64,000 bases of DNA from Spisula solida (Eukaryota > Mollusca > Bivalvia > Venerida > Mactridae), in NCBI GenBank assembly GCA_947247005.1, contig OX365955.1, forward strand, positions 35,133,822-35,197,821, read 5' to 3'. Within the stretch, counting starts at the first letter, position 1; each line of letters opens with the position of its first letter. The position numbers were made by a program, and so were the translations under genes. Below, in pieces: positions 47,030 through 57,778 of this stretch. The notes below the pieces were generated by a model. The model saw only the letters and a list, made by a program, of their open reading frames with translations. It did not search any database and was not told the origin of the DNA.

Positions 47030-47146
47030 AAATGAGGTAAACAAGAGCACCACCTTGCGGGTGCAGACGCTCATCTGATCAATGTCACTGTGAAAAAAGG
47101 CCCATTACCCTTGCATAAAGTAGGGCAGTGTTATTGGTCTTGCTTA
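47030..47146. repeat. Short interspersed fragment
   Basis: ACAAGAGCACCACCTTGCGG with CAGACGCTCATCTGATC is the start of yet another bivalve-type repeat, cut short by the next family A element. Confidence 0.35.
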
Positions 47147-48516
47147 AACAAGAGGGCCCAAAGGGCCCTAGGTCGCTCACCTGTCGAATTTAACCTAGAT
47201 TTTGTTAAGATGATCATTGTGACCAAGTTTTATACAGATTAGGCAAATATTGTGACCTCTAGTGACTACAAAAGGTTTTTATATTTGACCTAATGACCTA
47301 GTTTTTGACCCCAGATAAACCAATATCGAACTTGACCTAGATTGTGTTGAGATGATCATTGTGACCAAGTTTCGTAAAGATCAGGCCAAAACTGTGACCT
47401 CTAGTGACTACACAAGGTTTTTCTATTATTTGACCTTGTGACCTAGTTTTTGACCCCAGATGACCCAATATCATACTTGATCTAGATTTTTTTTAGATGA
47501 TCATTGTGACCGAGTTTAATAAAGATTAGACCAAAATTGTGACCTCTAGTGACTACGCAAGGTATTTCTATGATTTGACCTTGTGACCTAGTTTTTGACC
47601 CCAGATGACCCATTATCGAACTCGACCTAGATTTTGTTGTTATGATCATTGTGACTAAGTTTCGTAAAGATCAGGCCAAAACTGGGACCTCTAGTGACTA
47701 CACAAGGTTTTTCTATGATTTGATCTTGTGACCTAGTTTTTGACCCCGGATGACCCAATATCAAACTTGACCTAGATTTGGTTGTGTAGATCATTGTGAC
47801 AAAGTTTCGTAAAGATTATGCTAAAACTGTGACCTCTAGTGACTACACAAGGTTTTTCTATGATTTGACCTTGTAACCTAGTTTTTGACCCCAGATGACC
47901 CATTATCGAACTTGACCTAGATTTTGTTGAGATGATCATTGTGACCAAGTTTCATAAAGACTAGGTCAAAATTGTGACCTCTAGTGACTACACAAGGTTT
48001 ATCTATGATTTGACCTTGTGACCTAGTTTTTGACCCCGGATGACCCAATATCGAACTTGACCTAGATTTTGTTGAGATGATCATTGTGACCAAGTTTCAT
48101 AAAGATTAGGCTCAAATTGCGACCTCTAGTGTGTTCACAAGCTTTTTCAATGATTTGGCCTCGTGACCTAGTTTTTAACCCCAGATGACCCAATATCGAA
48201 CTTGACCTAGATTTTATAGAGATGATCATTGTGATCAAGTTTCATAAAGATTAGGCTCAAATTGTGACCTCTAATGTGTTCACAAGGTTTTCCTTTGATT
48301 TGGCCTAGTGACCTAGTTTTTGACCCCAGATGACCCAATATCGAACTTGACCTAGATTGTATGAAGATGATCATTGTGATCAAGTTTCATATTGATCAGG
48401 CTAAATTTGTGACCTATAGTGTGTTCACAAGCAATTGTGAACGGACGGACGGACGGACGACGACGGACGAAGAGCGATCACAAAAGCTCACCTTGTCACA
48501 AAGTGACAGGTGAGCT
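47147..48516 (+). mobile_element. Family A element, full length, ~9 core units
   Basis: Starts ACAAGAGGGCCCAAAGGGCCC (a hairpin), then GGTCGCTCACCTGTCG. Core units recur every ~145 bp (GACCTAGTTTTTGACC at 47294, 47439, 47584 and on). It ends GGACGGACGGACGGACG, AAGAGCGATCAC and the terminal hairpin AGCTCACC...GGTGAGCT (to 48516). The layout is left arm, tandem core, ACGG tract, terminal hairpin. It recalls the pearl / HINE-type elements described in oysters and clams. Confidence 0.75.
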
Positions 48517-48539
48517 AAAAAGAAATAGAAAAATGCTCT

Positions 48540-51500
48540 TTTTCTCAAAAATTAAAGCTTATAAATGTATGAGTGTGAATGTCACTGTTATTTGATAATT
48601 GATCACTTTAGGGCATGACCAAAATATATATAAAGTGGCAATAAATTATTGCATTTTCGAACAATTTAACCATGGTGAATGTTTGGAAAAACACCTTGAA
48701 AATGCATATTCTACCTTGAATAGTCCTTGAATTTTGGTGTGAGAATTTTGTATGAACCATGTATATGGAAAATCCTATTTATTAGAAATCGTCCCTAAAA
48801 TTTCTAAAAATACAACTCTCAAAATGGCTTTATTCTATAGAAACTCATGATTTTTTCAAATGATGTTCTTTTTCTCTGAACCTAAAGCATAACATTTTGT
48901 ACTGGTACTGGTTTTGTAGGCCTGCACATAAAATTTGATATAAATCTATGCATTTTTCTGGCTCACTACACTCGCACAATAACTTTGATCAGTGGAGACG
49001 CATCAATGTGCTGATGAAGGAAAAATATCAGTTTTCTACACAGACAGAGAATGGTTTTATTAGTTTCCATGAGACCCTACAACTATACAGATATATTTCA
49101 TTAAGTAGTTGCTGTACATTTGGAAAATGTGAAAGCAACTAGCTGTATATAATGTAATTGATTATAAGTTTGTAGCAGGTTGCTGCAGGTATTGGCATAT
49201 ATAACCCTGATTGTTTGTAAAAACTGTCCCTTAAATATTGCTGAAAAGACAAAACCCTAGGTTAAAGGCCACCTCTGATCAAAGACCCCCAATATAAAGA
49301 GTATTTTAAACCTGTCTGGATCTTCAAAAGACCTACACATTTTTTCTACCATCTGACTATTTTCAATGATATTTAGACTGTGAAGAGAGACCAACTGTCT
49401 ACAAAAAAATGCTGTTGAATTTTCCCATTAAAGGTTTTTCAATGCAGAAAAAAAACACTGTAAACAATTAAATATTTCCTGTTTAGAGACACTTTTGCAT
49501 TTAATTGCCTAGGAATTATAAATTATATTTTGTCTGAAAATGATGCTGTAAATTTAAAATGCACCTCATTTTTTTATTGCAGAATCATATACAGATAGAA
49601 CATTCATGTACATGGTAATATGAGAATCACTCATATAGACAAGATATTACAGCTTTAGGGATAACCGGTAATACTTCAATTTAGCTAATTGTCTGGATGT
49701 ACCTTTTCTAATAGTTTTGGTACCAGCATGTATGCACATTTCTTCTAGTGCATGTATTTATCATTAATGCATTATGCAAATAAAATAATGGGTCACATTT
49801 TACTGAAACTGATTTATAGAGCTAAAATAATGTGTTTGTACACATTTTAAACGAAAGTAGGCTTATTAAATGACTTTTCTGTTGTTGTTTTTTTAATTTA
49901 TCCTTTCATCTGAACATTCATGTAGATAACTAGAAGTGTATTACTTCATTATGTAGATAACTAGAAGTGTATTACTTTAATGAAGTAATTTTAATTAAAT
50001 TCATTTTAAAATTAAGCATAATTCTTTTAGTTCTTTACACTGTTCCGGTCTAATTATTTTGTGTTCTTACTTGTATTGTTAATTTTCAAGTTCCACACAT
50101 GACTTGAATAGTACTTTATTTTAATGCCTAGTACTTGGAAAATTGCTTGAATTTGACACTGCAAAAAGTCCTTGAAAGTACTTGAATTTTGTTAAAAGCA
50201 TATTTCTGGTAAATTTAGAAATATAGTTTGCTACTGATAGAAAACAGACTAAAATAACCAAACAAATAGAAGTTGATAAACAAATGTTAGATTGTGGACT
50301 AAAATTAACTCAAATCTATTTTTAGTCCTTGAAAATTGACCAACAGTACTTGAAAAGTCCTTGAATTTTTAGAGGGAAGTAATGTATGTACAATGATTTT
50401 CTATTATGTATTTTTCAGGAAGTGCATCCCTGCTTGTTCAACTGGATGGTGGTAACTTAAAGAGGAAGTACATTGGGGGAAATGCCTTTGACCAGTGGAA
50501 TTATTGGTGTTAATACATGAACTTTCGAAGGAGCACTGCTGTGGTCCTGGATAATCTCTATAAATATTGTAATGCTAATATACTTTAGAATTTGGTCTTT
50601 TAGCCACAAACATAGACAAAGCAACTTGTGACAGTAAATTTCAAAACCTACTCAAATGGATTTCTTTTCTATCTTCTGGCATTTTCTCAAATGTCTAAAT
50701 TAAGTCTTGAAAATTCCTCCACATAAATAGTATTTCATGCATTCTTCTTAAAATACATGCATATGCAAAAATACAAGCATTTTGATTGTCTAGATTTTGT
50801 ATAATTTTCAAGTTTCCAATTGTAGAAGGTTACTTAAAAAAATATGGTATTAATTAAATTGCATATACATACATAGACACTGAAAATATTAAGGTATGAT
50901 CAATGTGAATAGCTGTTGAATACTTTAGTTTCCCTAAGAGTGTAACATTGTTGCAATACAGAGGTTATACTGTGAATATGTTATTATTTGCCAATTAGGG
51001 GTTTGCAAATATGAGATTGTGAAATACACAGAAGAAATACAGTATGGACTTGTGTCTTTCTTTTTATTTATGTTCAATGATTCTGCTTTTACCTAAATAA
51101 TCTAAGGGCAGTATACTAAATGCTAGATTATCATCCCAGTTTCTTGCCTCCTTTACCTTTTTCTTCTAGCATTAATACGGCTTGCTACAAAGCTTTCATA
51201 CTTGCATGGATGTTGTATTTGAACACTCTCCAGACGCCTGTATCACCTTACCTCATTTTGACCTTTATGTTGTAGTGACCTAATTTTGGACTTATACTTA
51301 TTGAGCGTCCAATTCTTGTTAACCCAAATTTCGTCTTACATCAAGGTGTTGCCTTAAAACTTGACATACTTGTTTACCATCATAAGGGGGCAAACCCCTT
51401 GTACTATCAAAGCAATGTAACGCTATCCAACATTTTAACAGAATTATGGCCCCTGATTGACTTAGCTATTTTATGGACAAGGCTTCCATGGGGGCATAGG

Positions 51501-51610
51501 CGTTTATTGAACGCAGTCTTGTTTTCAACTTATATTAATCACTCTCGACACCTCATTCCTGATGTTATCCAGCGCCACTAGGGTCTGAGAGAAGAGAAGG
51601 CAGTTTCCCC
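48540..51610. other. ANKRD49 intron, no gene recognised
   Basis: AT-rich. Phrases such as TACTTGAAAAGTCCTTGAATTTT recur (48722, 50158, 50350). A plus frame at 48948-49142 (…HNNFDQWRRINVLMKEKYQF) looks protein-like but has no clear donor. The repeat at 51190-51560 (GACGCCTGTATCACCTTAC...) is of a dispersed type. Confidence 0.35.
50419..50512 (+). CDS. Possible plus-strand terminal exon
   Basis: A TTTTTCAG acceptor is followed by a frame ending in TAA (50510-50512): SASLLVQLDGGNLKRKY then GGNAFDQWNYWC. Composition is protein-like and FDQW also occurs in the frame at 48,948, so the two may be remnants of one gene or element. Not recognised; could be chance. Confidence 0.2.
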
Positions 51611-51614
51611 TTTT

Positions 51615-51928
51615 TAGCCCACTAGTCACAGGGTGAGCTTTTGTGATCACTCGTCGTCTGTTCCTCCGTCCAAAATTGATTGTTAACACATTACATGTAG
51701 AGGACACAGTTATGAACCAATCTTCATGAAACTTGGTCAGCATGTATATAATCTATGTCTAGTTCGAAACTGGGTGATATGGGATGGAAAACTAGGTCAC
51801 TAGGTCATTTCGTAGAAAACCCCATTAAACCTCCCCATTGTGTACCCATTTGAGGACAAAATTACAGCCCAATATGTTGAACAACTAAGACAGGTGAGCT
51901 ACCTAGGGCCCTTTGAGCCCTCTTGTTT
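51615..51928 (-). mobile_element. Family A/B-type element, inverted and short
   Basis: Read on the minus strand it starts AAACAAGAGGGCTCAAAGGGC, then TAGCTCACCTG, and ends with GATCACAAAAGCTCACCCTG. Only one diverged core unit lies between. It is the clearest family copy in the opposite orientation. Confidence 0.6.
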
Positions 51929-51929
51929 G

Positions 51930-52062
51930 CTGAGCGTCTAGTAAGGGAATGACTGGTACCATTTTTATTTCGTCTTTGGTATGACGCGGCAACGGATCAA
52001 ACCTGAGACCCCCTCACTAGAAGTGGACGCTCAACCACCGGTCTATCGAGGAGGCCGCAATA
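51930..52062 (-). mobile_element. tRNA-derived SINE head
   Basis: Minus strand: GCGGCCTCCTCGATAGACC, a box-A-like GGTGGTTGAGCGTCC, and box B GGTTTGATCC. It sits directly beside the family element on its left. The body is short or absent. Confidence 0.5.
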
Positions 52063-53588
52063 GATTCTTCTAGAACAAATTGATTATGTTGCTCAAGAGT
52101 GTTTTTGTTCTGAAAGGAGGGTCGCTCTGGCTCTCTGGAGAGGTTGCACTGTACTTCAGCTGGAGCAGTTATATAATGTTGAGGAGGTACATATAGGTAA
52201 CAAATAAAGCAGAATACAACATAAAATACATGTACATTAACTGTATCACTTTAGTGTATTTAATTAACATAACATGTATATACAGAAGACACACATTTGT
52301 AGAAAGAATTTTTGATGTCAAGCCACAAAACCATCAAGTTGCAATATATTGAATACATATTATGTACTAGATAAATTCTGTAAATCTTAAAACTGCATAC
52401 ATTTAGTCTAATTGCACATGGGCGTCGTGTATGGTACAGTGAATGGTGTCTGATAAAGCTTTGGACATAAACGCCGCAGTGTGCATTGCTTTCCTCGGCG
52501 TACACATACTTCGCTGCTGACATCTTGAAGTTCCACAAAGACGCGTTTGTCAGAGTTAATGTTAATTAAGTTAAAGATATAGATCTATAATCAAATGAAA
52601 ACGTTGGAATGTTCCTACGTAAGAAAGTAAAAAAACTAGCCAGACACTTGTGAATATAAGCAAACACAAACATGTTCTGAGGTTATATAGAGATACAGTT
52701 ACTGTAGACCTGAGATAGGCCTACACCTAAATCTAGTACACTTGATTCATAAGATCTAGATCTACTCGGTTATTATTTACTTATCTGAGATGATTTACAT
52801 ATATTTCAAGCTGGAATGCACAAAGTATAATCAGGATCTATCTTTTTCTATTCAAATCTATCTGAAAAAAGAAATCTAAAAGACTTAGTCTTCTCTTAGA
52901 TCTATGACGTCATGTACTTCGACGGTATAGCACACCACTCCAGTCCATTTCACACATCATGCCAGAGCGGTGGCCGCTTACGCCATTATTAAGAATGCAC
53001 AAAAATGGCGTCTGAGCTGTCGACCGACGTGTCTCAGACATGACTTTCTATGTACAGTGTCTATAGGTAGGATTATAATAAAAGTAACAATCTATGGGCA
53101 TGTATGTAGACATACATTAAAAATTGCAATCACTACTACATTTTGTAGCTTCGAACCAATCCGCCGCACACATTTTAGGCCTTCTAGCTTCGCAACTTAC
53201 AATATTCACTTTAATGCATTTCGCTGAATTCGTCAATCGATGGGTATTTATTTGATTTTTGTCTTAATTTAGTTATTTGTTCTTAATCTGATATTTTCAG
53301 TCGCTTTTTCGGGTAATCGCAAATTGCCGGCAACATAATGTTAATTATTGTTTACATTGACAACGCTTATTTGACAAGTGCGCATCACGTAGCGGAAGTG
53401 ACGTTTCTAGACGGCGTCTGAAATTTTACCGACTTACGACAAAAGTTTGTCTTAGTTGTGACACTCGAGTTACGACAACGTTGATAAAACGGTTTTGTCA
53501 CATCTTATTGTTTTGTCGTAAGTTGCAGAGTTAAGATAAGACATGTCGTAGCTAAGACATCTTGATAAAACGCCCCCTATAATTTTCT
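52063..53588. other. No gene recognised
   Basis: A minus frame with ATG at ~52521 (MSAAKYVYAEESNAHCGV...) and a plus frame 52970-53227 are open but unrecognised. At 53,420-53,575 phrases GACTTACGACAAAAG, GTTGATAAAACGG and CTTGATAAAACGCC recur, probably the end of a repeat. Confidence 0.35.
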
Positions 53589-53589
53589 A

Positions 53590-53802
53590 TAATTTGACCT
53601 AGTGACCTAGTTTTTGATCTCAGATGACCCAATATCGAACTTGACTTAGATTTTGTTGAGATGATCATTGTGACCAAGTTTCATAAAGATTAGGCCAAAA
53701 TTGTGACCTCTAGAGAGGACACAACCCAATTGGCGGACGGACGGACGACGGACGAAGAGTGATCACAAAAGCTCACTCTGTCACTTTGTGACAGGTGAGC
53801 TA
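53590..53802 (+). mobile_element. Family A element, 5'-truncated
   Basis: One core unit (GACCTAGTTTTTGATCTCAG ... AGGCCAAAATTGTGACCT), GGACGGACGACGGACG and the terminal hairpin to 53802. The opening arm is missing. Confidence 0.65.
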
Positions 53803-53809
53803 AAAATGG

Positions 53810-54600
53810 GGAAAGATGCGTGTTATGTGCTATAAATTTGTTACATGTACTTAATGTATATGAGATGATGTTGGTATTAATGTGTAAGCATATATATAAG
53901 ATGAACTGATGTTGATATGATGATGAATGTATTGATAATAGAAAGTAAGCTAGCTTGCCCAAGTGCTAACTACAATTATACTATACAATAAGTTATGAAG
54001 TGTTTGTTGTTTAATGTAGTAGATCTATGGTAAAGATCTGTGAAGATCACAGGAAACACACATAATACAGGAAATTAAACGCAGTAGAGAAACAGTTTGT
54101 GACAGAATAGATAATTGCCAATTCTTTTGTATCCAATGGACAAACACAATCAATGTTTGACAGGGCTTAACAAAGGGACAAAGGATTAACCGAAGGTGAG
54201 AACATTGATAAAGCGGCAACTAGATACTGTGCAATACTTGGAAGTATGTATGTGATAGATTGAAACAAAAGTGAATTTGTCACAATGAGACTTAGATTCC
54301 GCAGAGTTCGCGGGAGACTAAAATATGAAAAACTTTGTAGCCACGAATATGCCGACTTAAAGTTAGTATTCGCGAAACTAAAGCGGTTAACAGTAGTATT
54401 ACTTGGTGATTTTTGCAATTTGTTCAGGCCTGTAGGACATGTGATGAGCATTTGACAGCGATCGTCTGCTGTTCTCAATTTGAAAACGAAGCTTATAATT
54501 TGTGACTGACCTATTTAGGACAAACTTATCACTTGCTTATTTATACGTGTGAAAACTACTTTCAGTTTGAAAGTATAAAGTGTAAGTAAGGTCAAATGTA
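53810..54600. other. No gene seen
   Basis: ANKRD49 intron sequence without recognisable repeats or coding frames between two family A elements. Confidence 0.4.
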
Positions 54601-54601
54601 A

Positions 54602-55821
54602 ATAAGAGGGCCCAAAGGGCCCTAGGTCACTCACCTGTCGAACTTGATCTAGATTTTGTTAAGATGATTATTGTGACAAAGTTTCATACAGATTAGGTCA
54701 AAATTGTGACATCAAGTGACTACACAAGGTTTGTATGATTTTACCTAATGACCTAGTTTTTGACCCTGTACGACCCAATATCGAACTTGACCTAAATTTT
54801 GTTGAGATGATCATTGTGACAAAGTTTCATAAAGATCAGATCAAAAGTGTGACCTTCTATTATTTTACCATGTGACCTAGTTTTAGACCTCGGATGACCC
54901 AATATCGGACTTTGCCAAGATTTTGTTGAGATAATCATTGTGACCCAGTTTCATAAAGATTAGGCCATAATTGAGACCTCTGGTGACTACACAGGGTTTT
55001 TCTAATATGTGACCATGTGACCTAGTTTTTGAACCCGGATGACCCAATATCGAACTTTGACAAGATTTTGTTGACATGATCATTGTGACCAAGTTTTCAT
55101 AAATATTAGGTCAAATTGTGACCTCTAGTGACTACACAAGTTTTTTCTAAGATTTAACCTTGGGACCTAGTTTTTGAACCCTGATAACCCAATATCAAAC
55201 TTGACCTAGATTTTGTTGAGATGATCATTGTGACAAAGTTTCATAAATATTAGGTCAAAATAGTGACCTCTAGTGACTACACAATGTTTTTCTATGATTT
55301 GACCTTGTGACCTAGTTTTTCACCCAGGATGACCCAATATCAAACTTGACCTAGATTTTGTTGAGATGATCATTGTGACCAAGTTTCATAAAGATTAGTT
55401 CAAAATTGTGACCTCTAGTGACTACACAAGGTTTTTCTATGATTTGACCTTGTGACCTGACCTAGTTTTTGACCCTGGATGACCCAATATCGAACTTGAC
55501 CTAGATTTTGTTGAGATGATCATTGTGATCAAGTTTCATAAAGATTAAGTCAAAATTGTGACCTTTTAGTGACTACACAAGGTTTTTCAATAATTTGACC
55601 TTGTGACCTAGTTTTTGACCCCGAATGACCCAATATCAAACTTGACCTAGATTTTGTTGAGATGATCATTGTGACCAAGTTTCATAAAGATTAGGCCAAA
55701 ATTGTGACCTCTAGTGTCTACATAAGCAAATTGTTGACTGACGGGACGGACGAAGGACGGACGAATGACGGACGAATAGTGTTCACAAAAGCTCACTCTG
55801 TCACTTTGTGACAGGTGAGTT
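54602..55821 (+). mobile_element. Family A element, full length, ~8 core units
   Basis: Opens AAGAGGGCCCAAAGGGCCC and CACTCACCTGTCG, has ~145-bp core units, a GACGGACGAAGGACGG tract and the terminal hairpin CTCACTCTGTCAC...GTGACAGGTGAG. One unit has an extra GACCT (TGTGACCTGACCTAG, ~55453), a small internal duplication. Confidence 0.75.
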
Positions 55822-56033
55822 AAAAAGTGTTGATAATTGGTACCTGTCGATAATTGGTTCCATGAGGCTTGTAGTATATCAAGAGTTTAATGTTCAATGT
55901 TTAACCTCTTCAAACTCTTTACTCATAACCTTCTAGGATCAGGGGTCAGGGTTATACCCTCTAAACAGATCAACTCTACTGAAGCCTTATAAAGAAAAGA
56001 AACTAAACCAGCAAGAGTAAAGAAAGTACTCAC

Positions 56034-56194
56034 ATCAACCATCTGTGTATGTCCATTGTATGAGGCTCGATGTAGTGGAGTATAACCATCATTATCTACA
56101 CAAGCGACAAGCTGGCAGTCTGAACTCACTAACTCAAGTACAGTATCTCTGTGATTGTTCTCTGCAGCCCATAACATTTTCTTTCCTGGATCCT
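56034..56194 (-). CDS. ANKRD49: ANKRD49, middle coding exon
   Basis: Minus-strand exon of 161 nt between acceptor GTATATGTTGTAG (before 56194) and donor GAT|GTGAGT (after 56034). After two bases that complete a Lys codon, it encodes DPGKKMLWAAENNHRDTVLE... and DNDGYTPLHRASYNGHTQMVD, i.e. the pre-ankyrin WAAE segment and the first full TPLH repeat. Phase 1 at the start and phase 0 at the end both fit the neighbouring exons. Residue order is as in ANKRD49 from vertebrates. Confidence 0.92.
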
Positions 56195-56229
56195 CTACAA
56201 CATATACAAACATCACGGTCAGAATGGCA

Positions 56230-56806
56230 TAAACAAGAGGGCCATTGGCCCTAAAGAACTCACCTGATAACTAGCAGTACCGGCAGAATCAGTATTTGTT
56301 ATGATATGACCTTGATATTTGATGCAGATTTTACAAATACACACTTTGTCGCCAGGTTTTATAAAAATGAGGTAAAAAATGTGACCTCTGGAGTATAAAC
56401 AAGTTTTTTTTTGATGCCATCTGGTGACATAGTTTTCAACACCACATGACCCAACTTCAAACGTGACCTTAAAGTCATCAAGATAAACATTTTGACCAAA
56501 CTTCATGAAGGTTAAAGCACAAATGTAGCCTCCAGAGTGTTAACAATTTTTTGCTATTATTTGACCTATTGACCTAGTTTTTGACCCCACATGACCAAAC
56601 TTCAAACTTGACTTTAAGTACACCAAGATAAACATTATGACAAAACTTGATGAAGATTAAAGCGAAAATGTGACCTCTGGAGTGTTAACAAAGTTCTCCT
56701 ATTATTTGACCTTTTGACCTAGTTTTTGACTCCACATGACCCAACTTAGATCTTGATCTAGATTTCATTGAGATACAACTACTGAATAAGTTTGGTGAAG
56801 TTCAAT
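56230..56806 (+). mobile_element. Family B element, 3' end missing
   Basis: Starts ACAAGAGGGCCATTGGCCC and AACTCACCTG; core units with CAAACGTGACCTTAAAGTC and CAGAGTGTTAACA. It stops at TTCAATAAAA, where the next element begins, without ACGG tract or hairpin. Confidence 0.6.
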
Positions 56807-56807
56807 A

Positions 56808-57420
56808 AAACAAGAGGGCCATGAGGGCCCTGAATCTCTCACCTGAATCACTTTGCTCATGATATTTTTATATATGAAACTGTAGCCTCTTAAAGAAGAC
56901 AAGTGTCCTAAATTTGAGAAAGGACCTTATTAGAATGCTACAGACCAACTTTTATGAAGATCCATCATGCGGTTCAAGAGAAGAAGTCTTTTAAAAAAAA
57001 TCTATTCTTAGGTGTAGCGGCCTGTATTAAGGACCAAGTGCCCTCATTTGAAAAAAGTTCAGAAAGGACTTTTTAGATATGCTACAGACCAAGTTTGATG
57101 AAAAATACAGTCTCTATTGCATATACAAGCTTTATCTATGATATGACCTAGTGACCTAGTTTTTGAACCCAGTTGACCCATATACAATCCCAACCTAGAT
57201 TTCATCAAGACAAACATTCTGACCAATCCTTACAAAAATCAAATGAAAAATATGCCCTCTATGCAAACAAAAGGTGTTTCTAAGATGTAGCCTAGTGACC
57301 TAGCTTTTGGTCCCACTTGATCCATATAAAATCCAGACCAACCTAGATTTCACCAAGACAATCACTCTGACCAAATTTCATAAATATCTAATGTTAACTA
57401 CAGCCTCTATCATCATCATA
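56808..57420 (+). repeat. Family C element
   Basis: Starts ACAAGAGGGCCATGAGGGCCC, then CTCTCACCTGAATCAC. The body has GATATGACCTAGTGACCTAG and CATCAAGACAAACATTCTGACC. The terminal hairpin is absent; family D follows directly, so C and D may be the two halves of one longer element. Confidence 0.5.
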
Positions 57421-57777
57421 GTGAAATCCAACCAGTACTTTTAGCGGAGAAGACTTTTAAAGATTTTACTATAGATACATAGGGAAAAACAGCGCCCCAG
57501 CCACTGGCCGCCATGTTTTTTAATGAATCATGACAAAAATGTCAATTTTGTAAGGTCACCCAACGACTCTTTCTGTAAAATTATTTTGAAATCTAGCCAG
57601 CGGTTGATTTTTAAGATTTTTAAAAAGATTTTCCTGATGGTTGCCATGGCAACCAGAGTTATTTATAGATTAAAATTATTTTAGCTATTTTTAGGAAGGA
57701 CCACCCAAGGAACATTCCTGTGAAGTTTGGTTGAAAGTGGCCATGTGTTTTAGGAGGATAAGTCGTTTGAATGAATT
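57421..57777 (+). repeat. Family D element, copy 3, with RFX-like palindrome
   Basis: GAAATCCAACCAGTACTTTT, CCGCCATGTTTTTTAATG, AATGTCAATTTTGTAAG, GGTTGCCATGGCAACC (57639-57654) and CCACCCAAGGAACATTCC, in the same order as copy 2. It ends at the border of the 30-bp minisatellite. Confidence 0.65.
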
Positions 57778-57778
57778 G

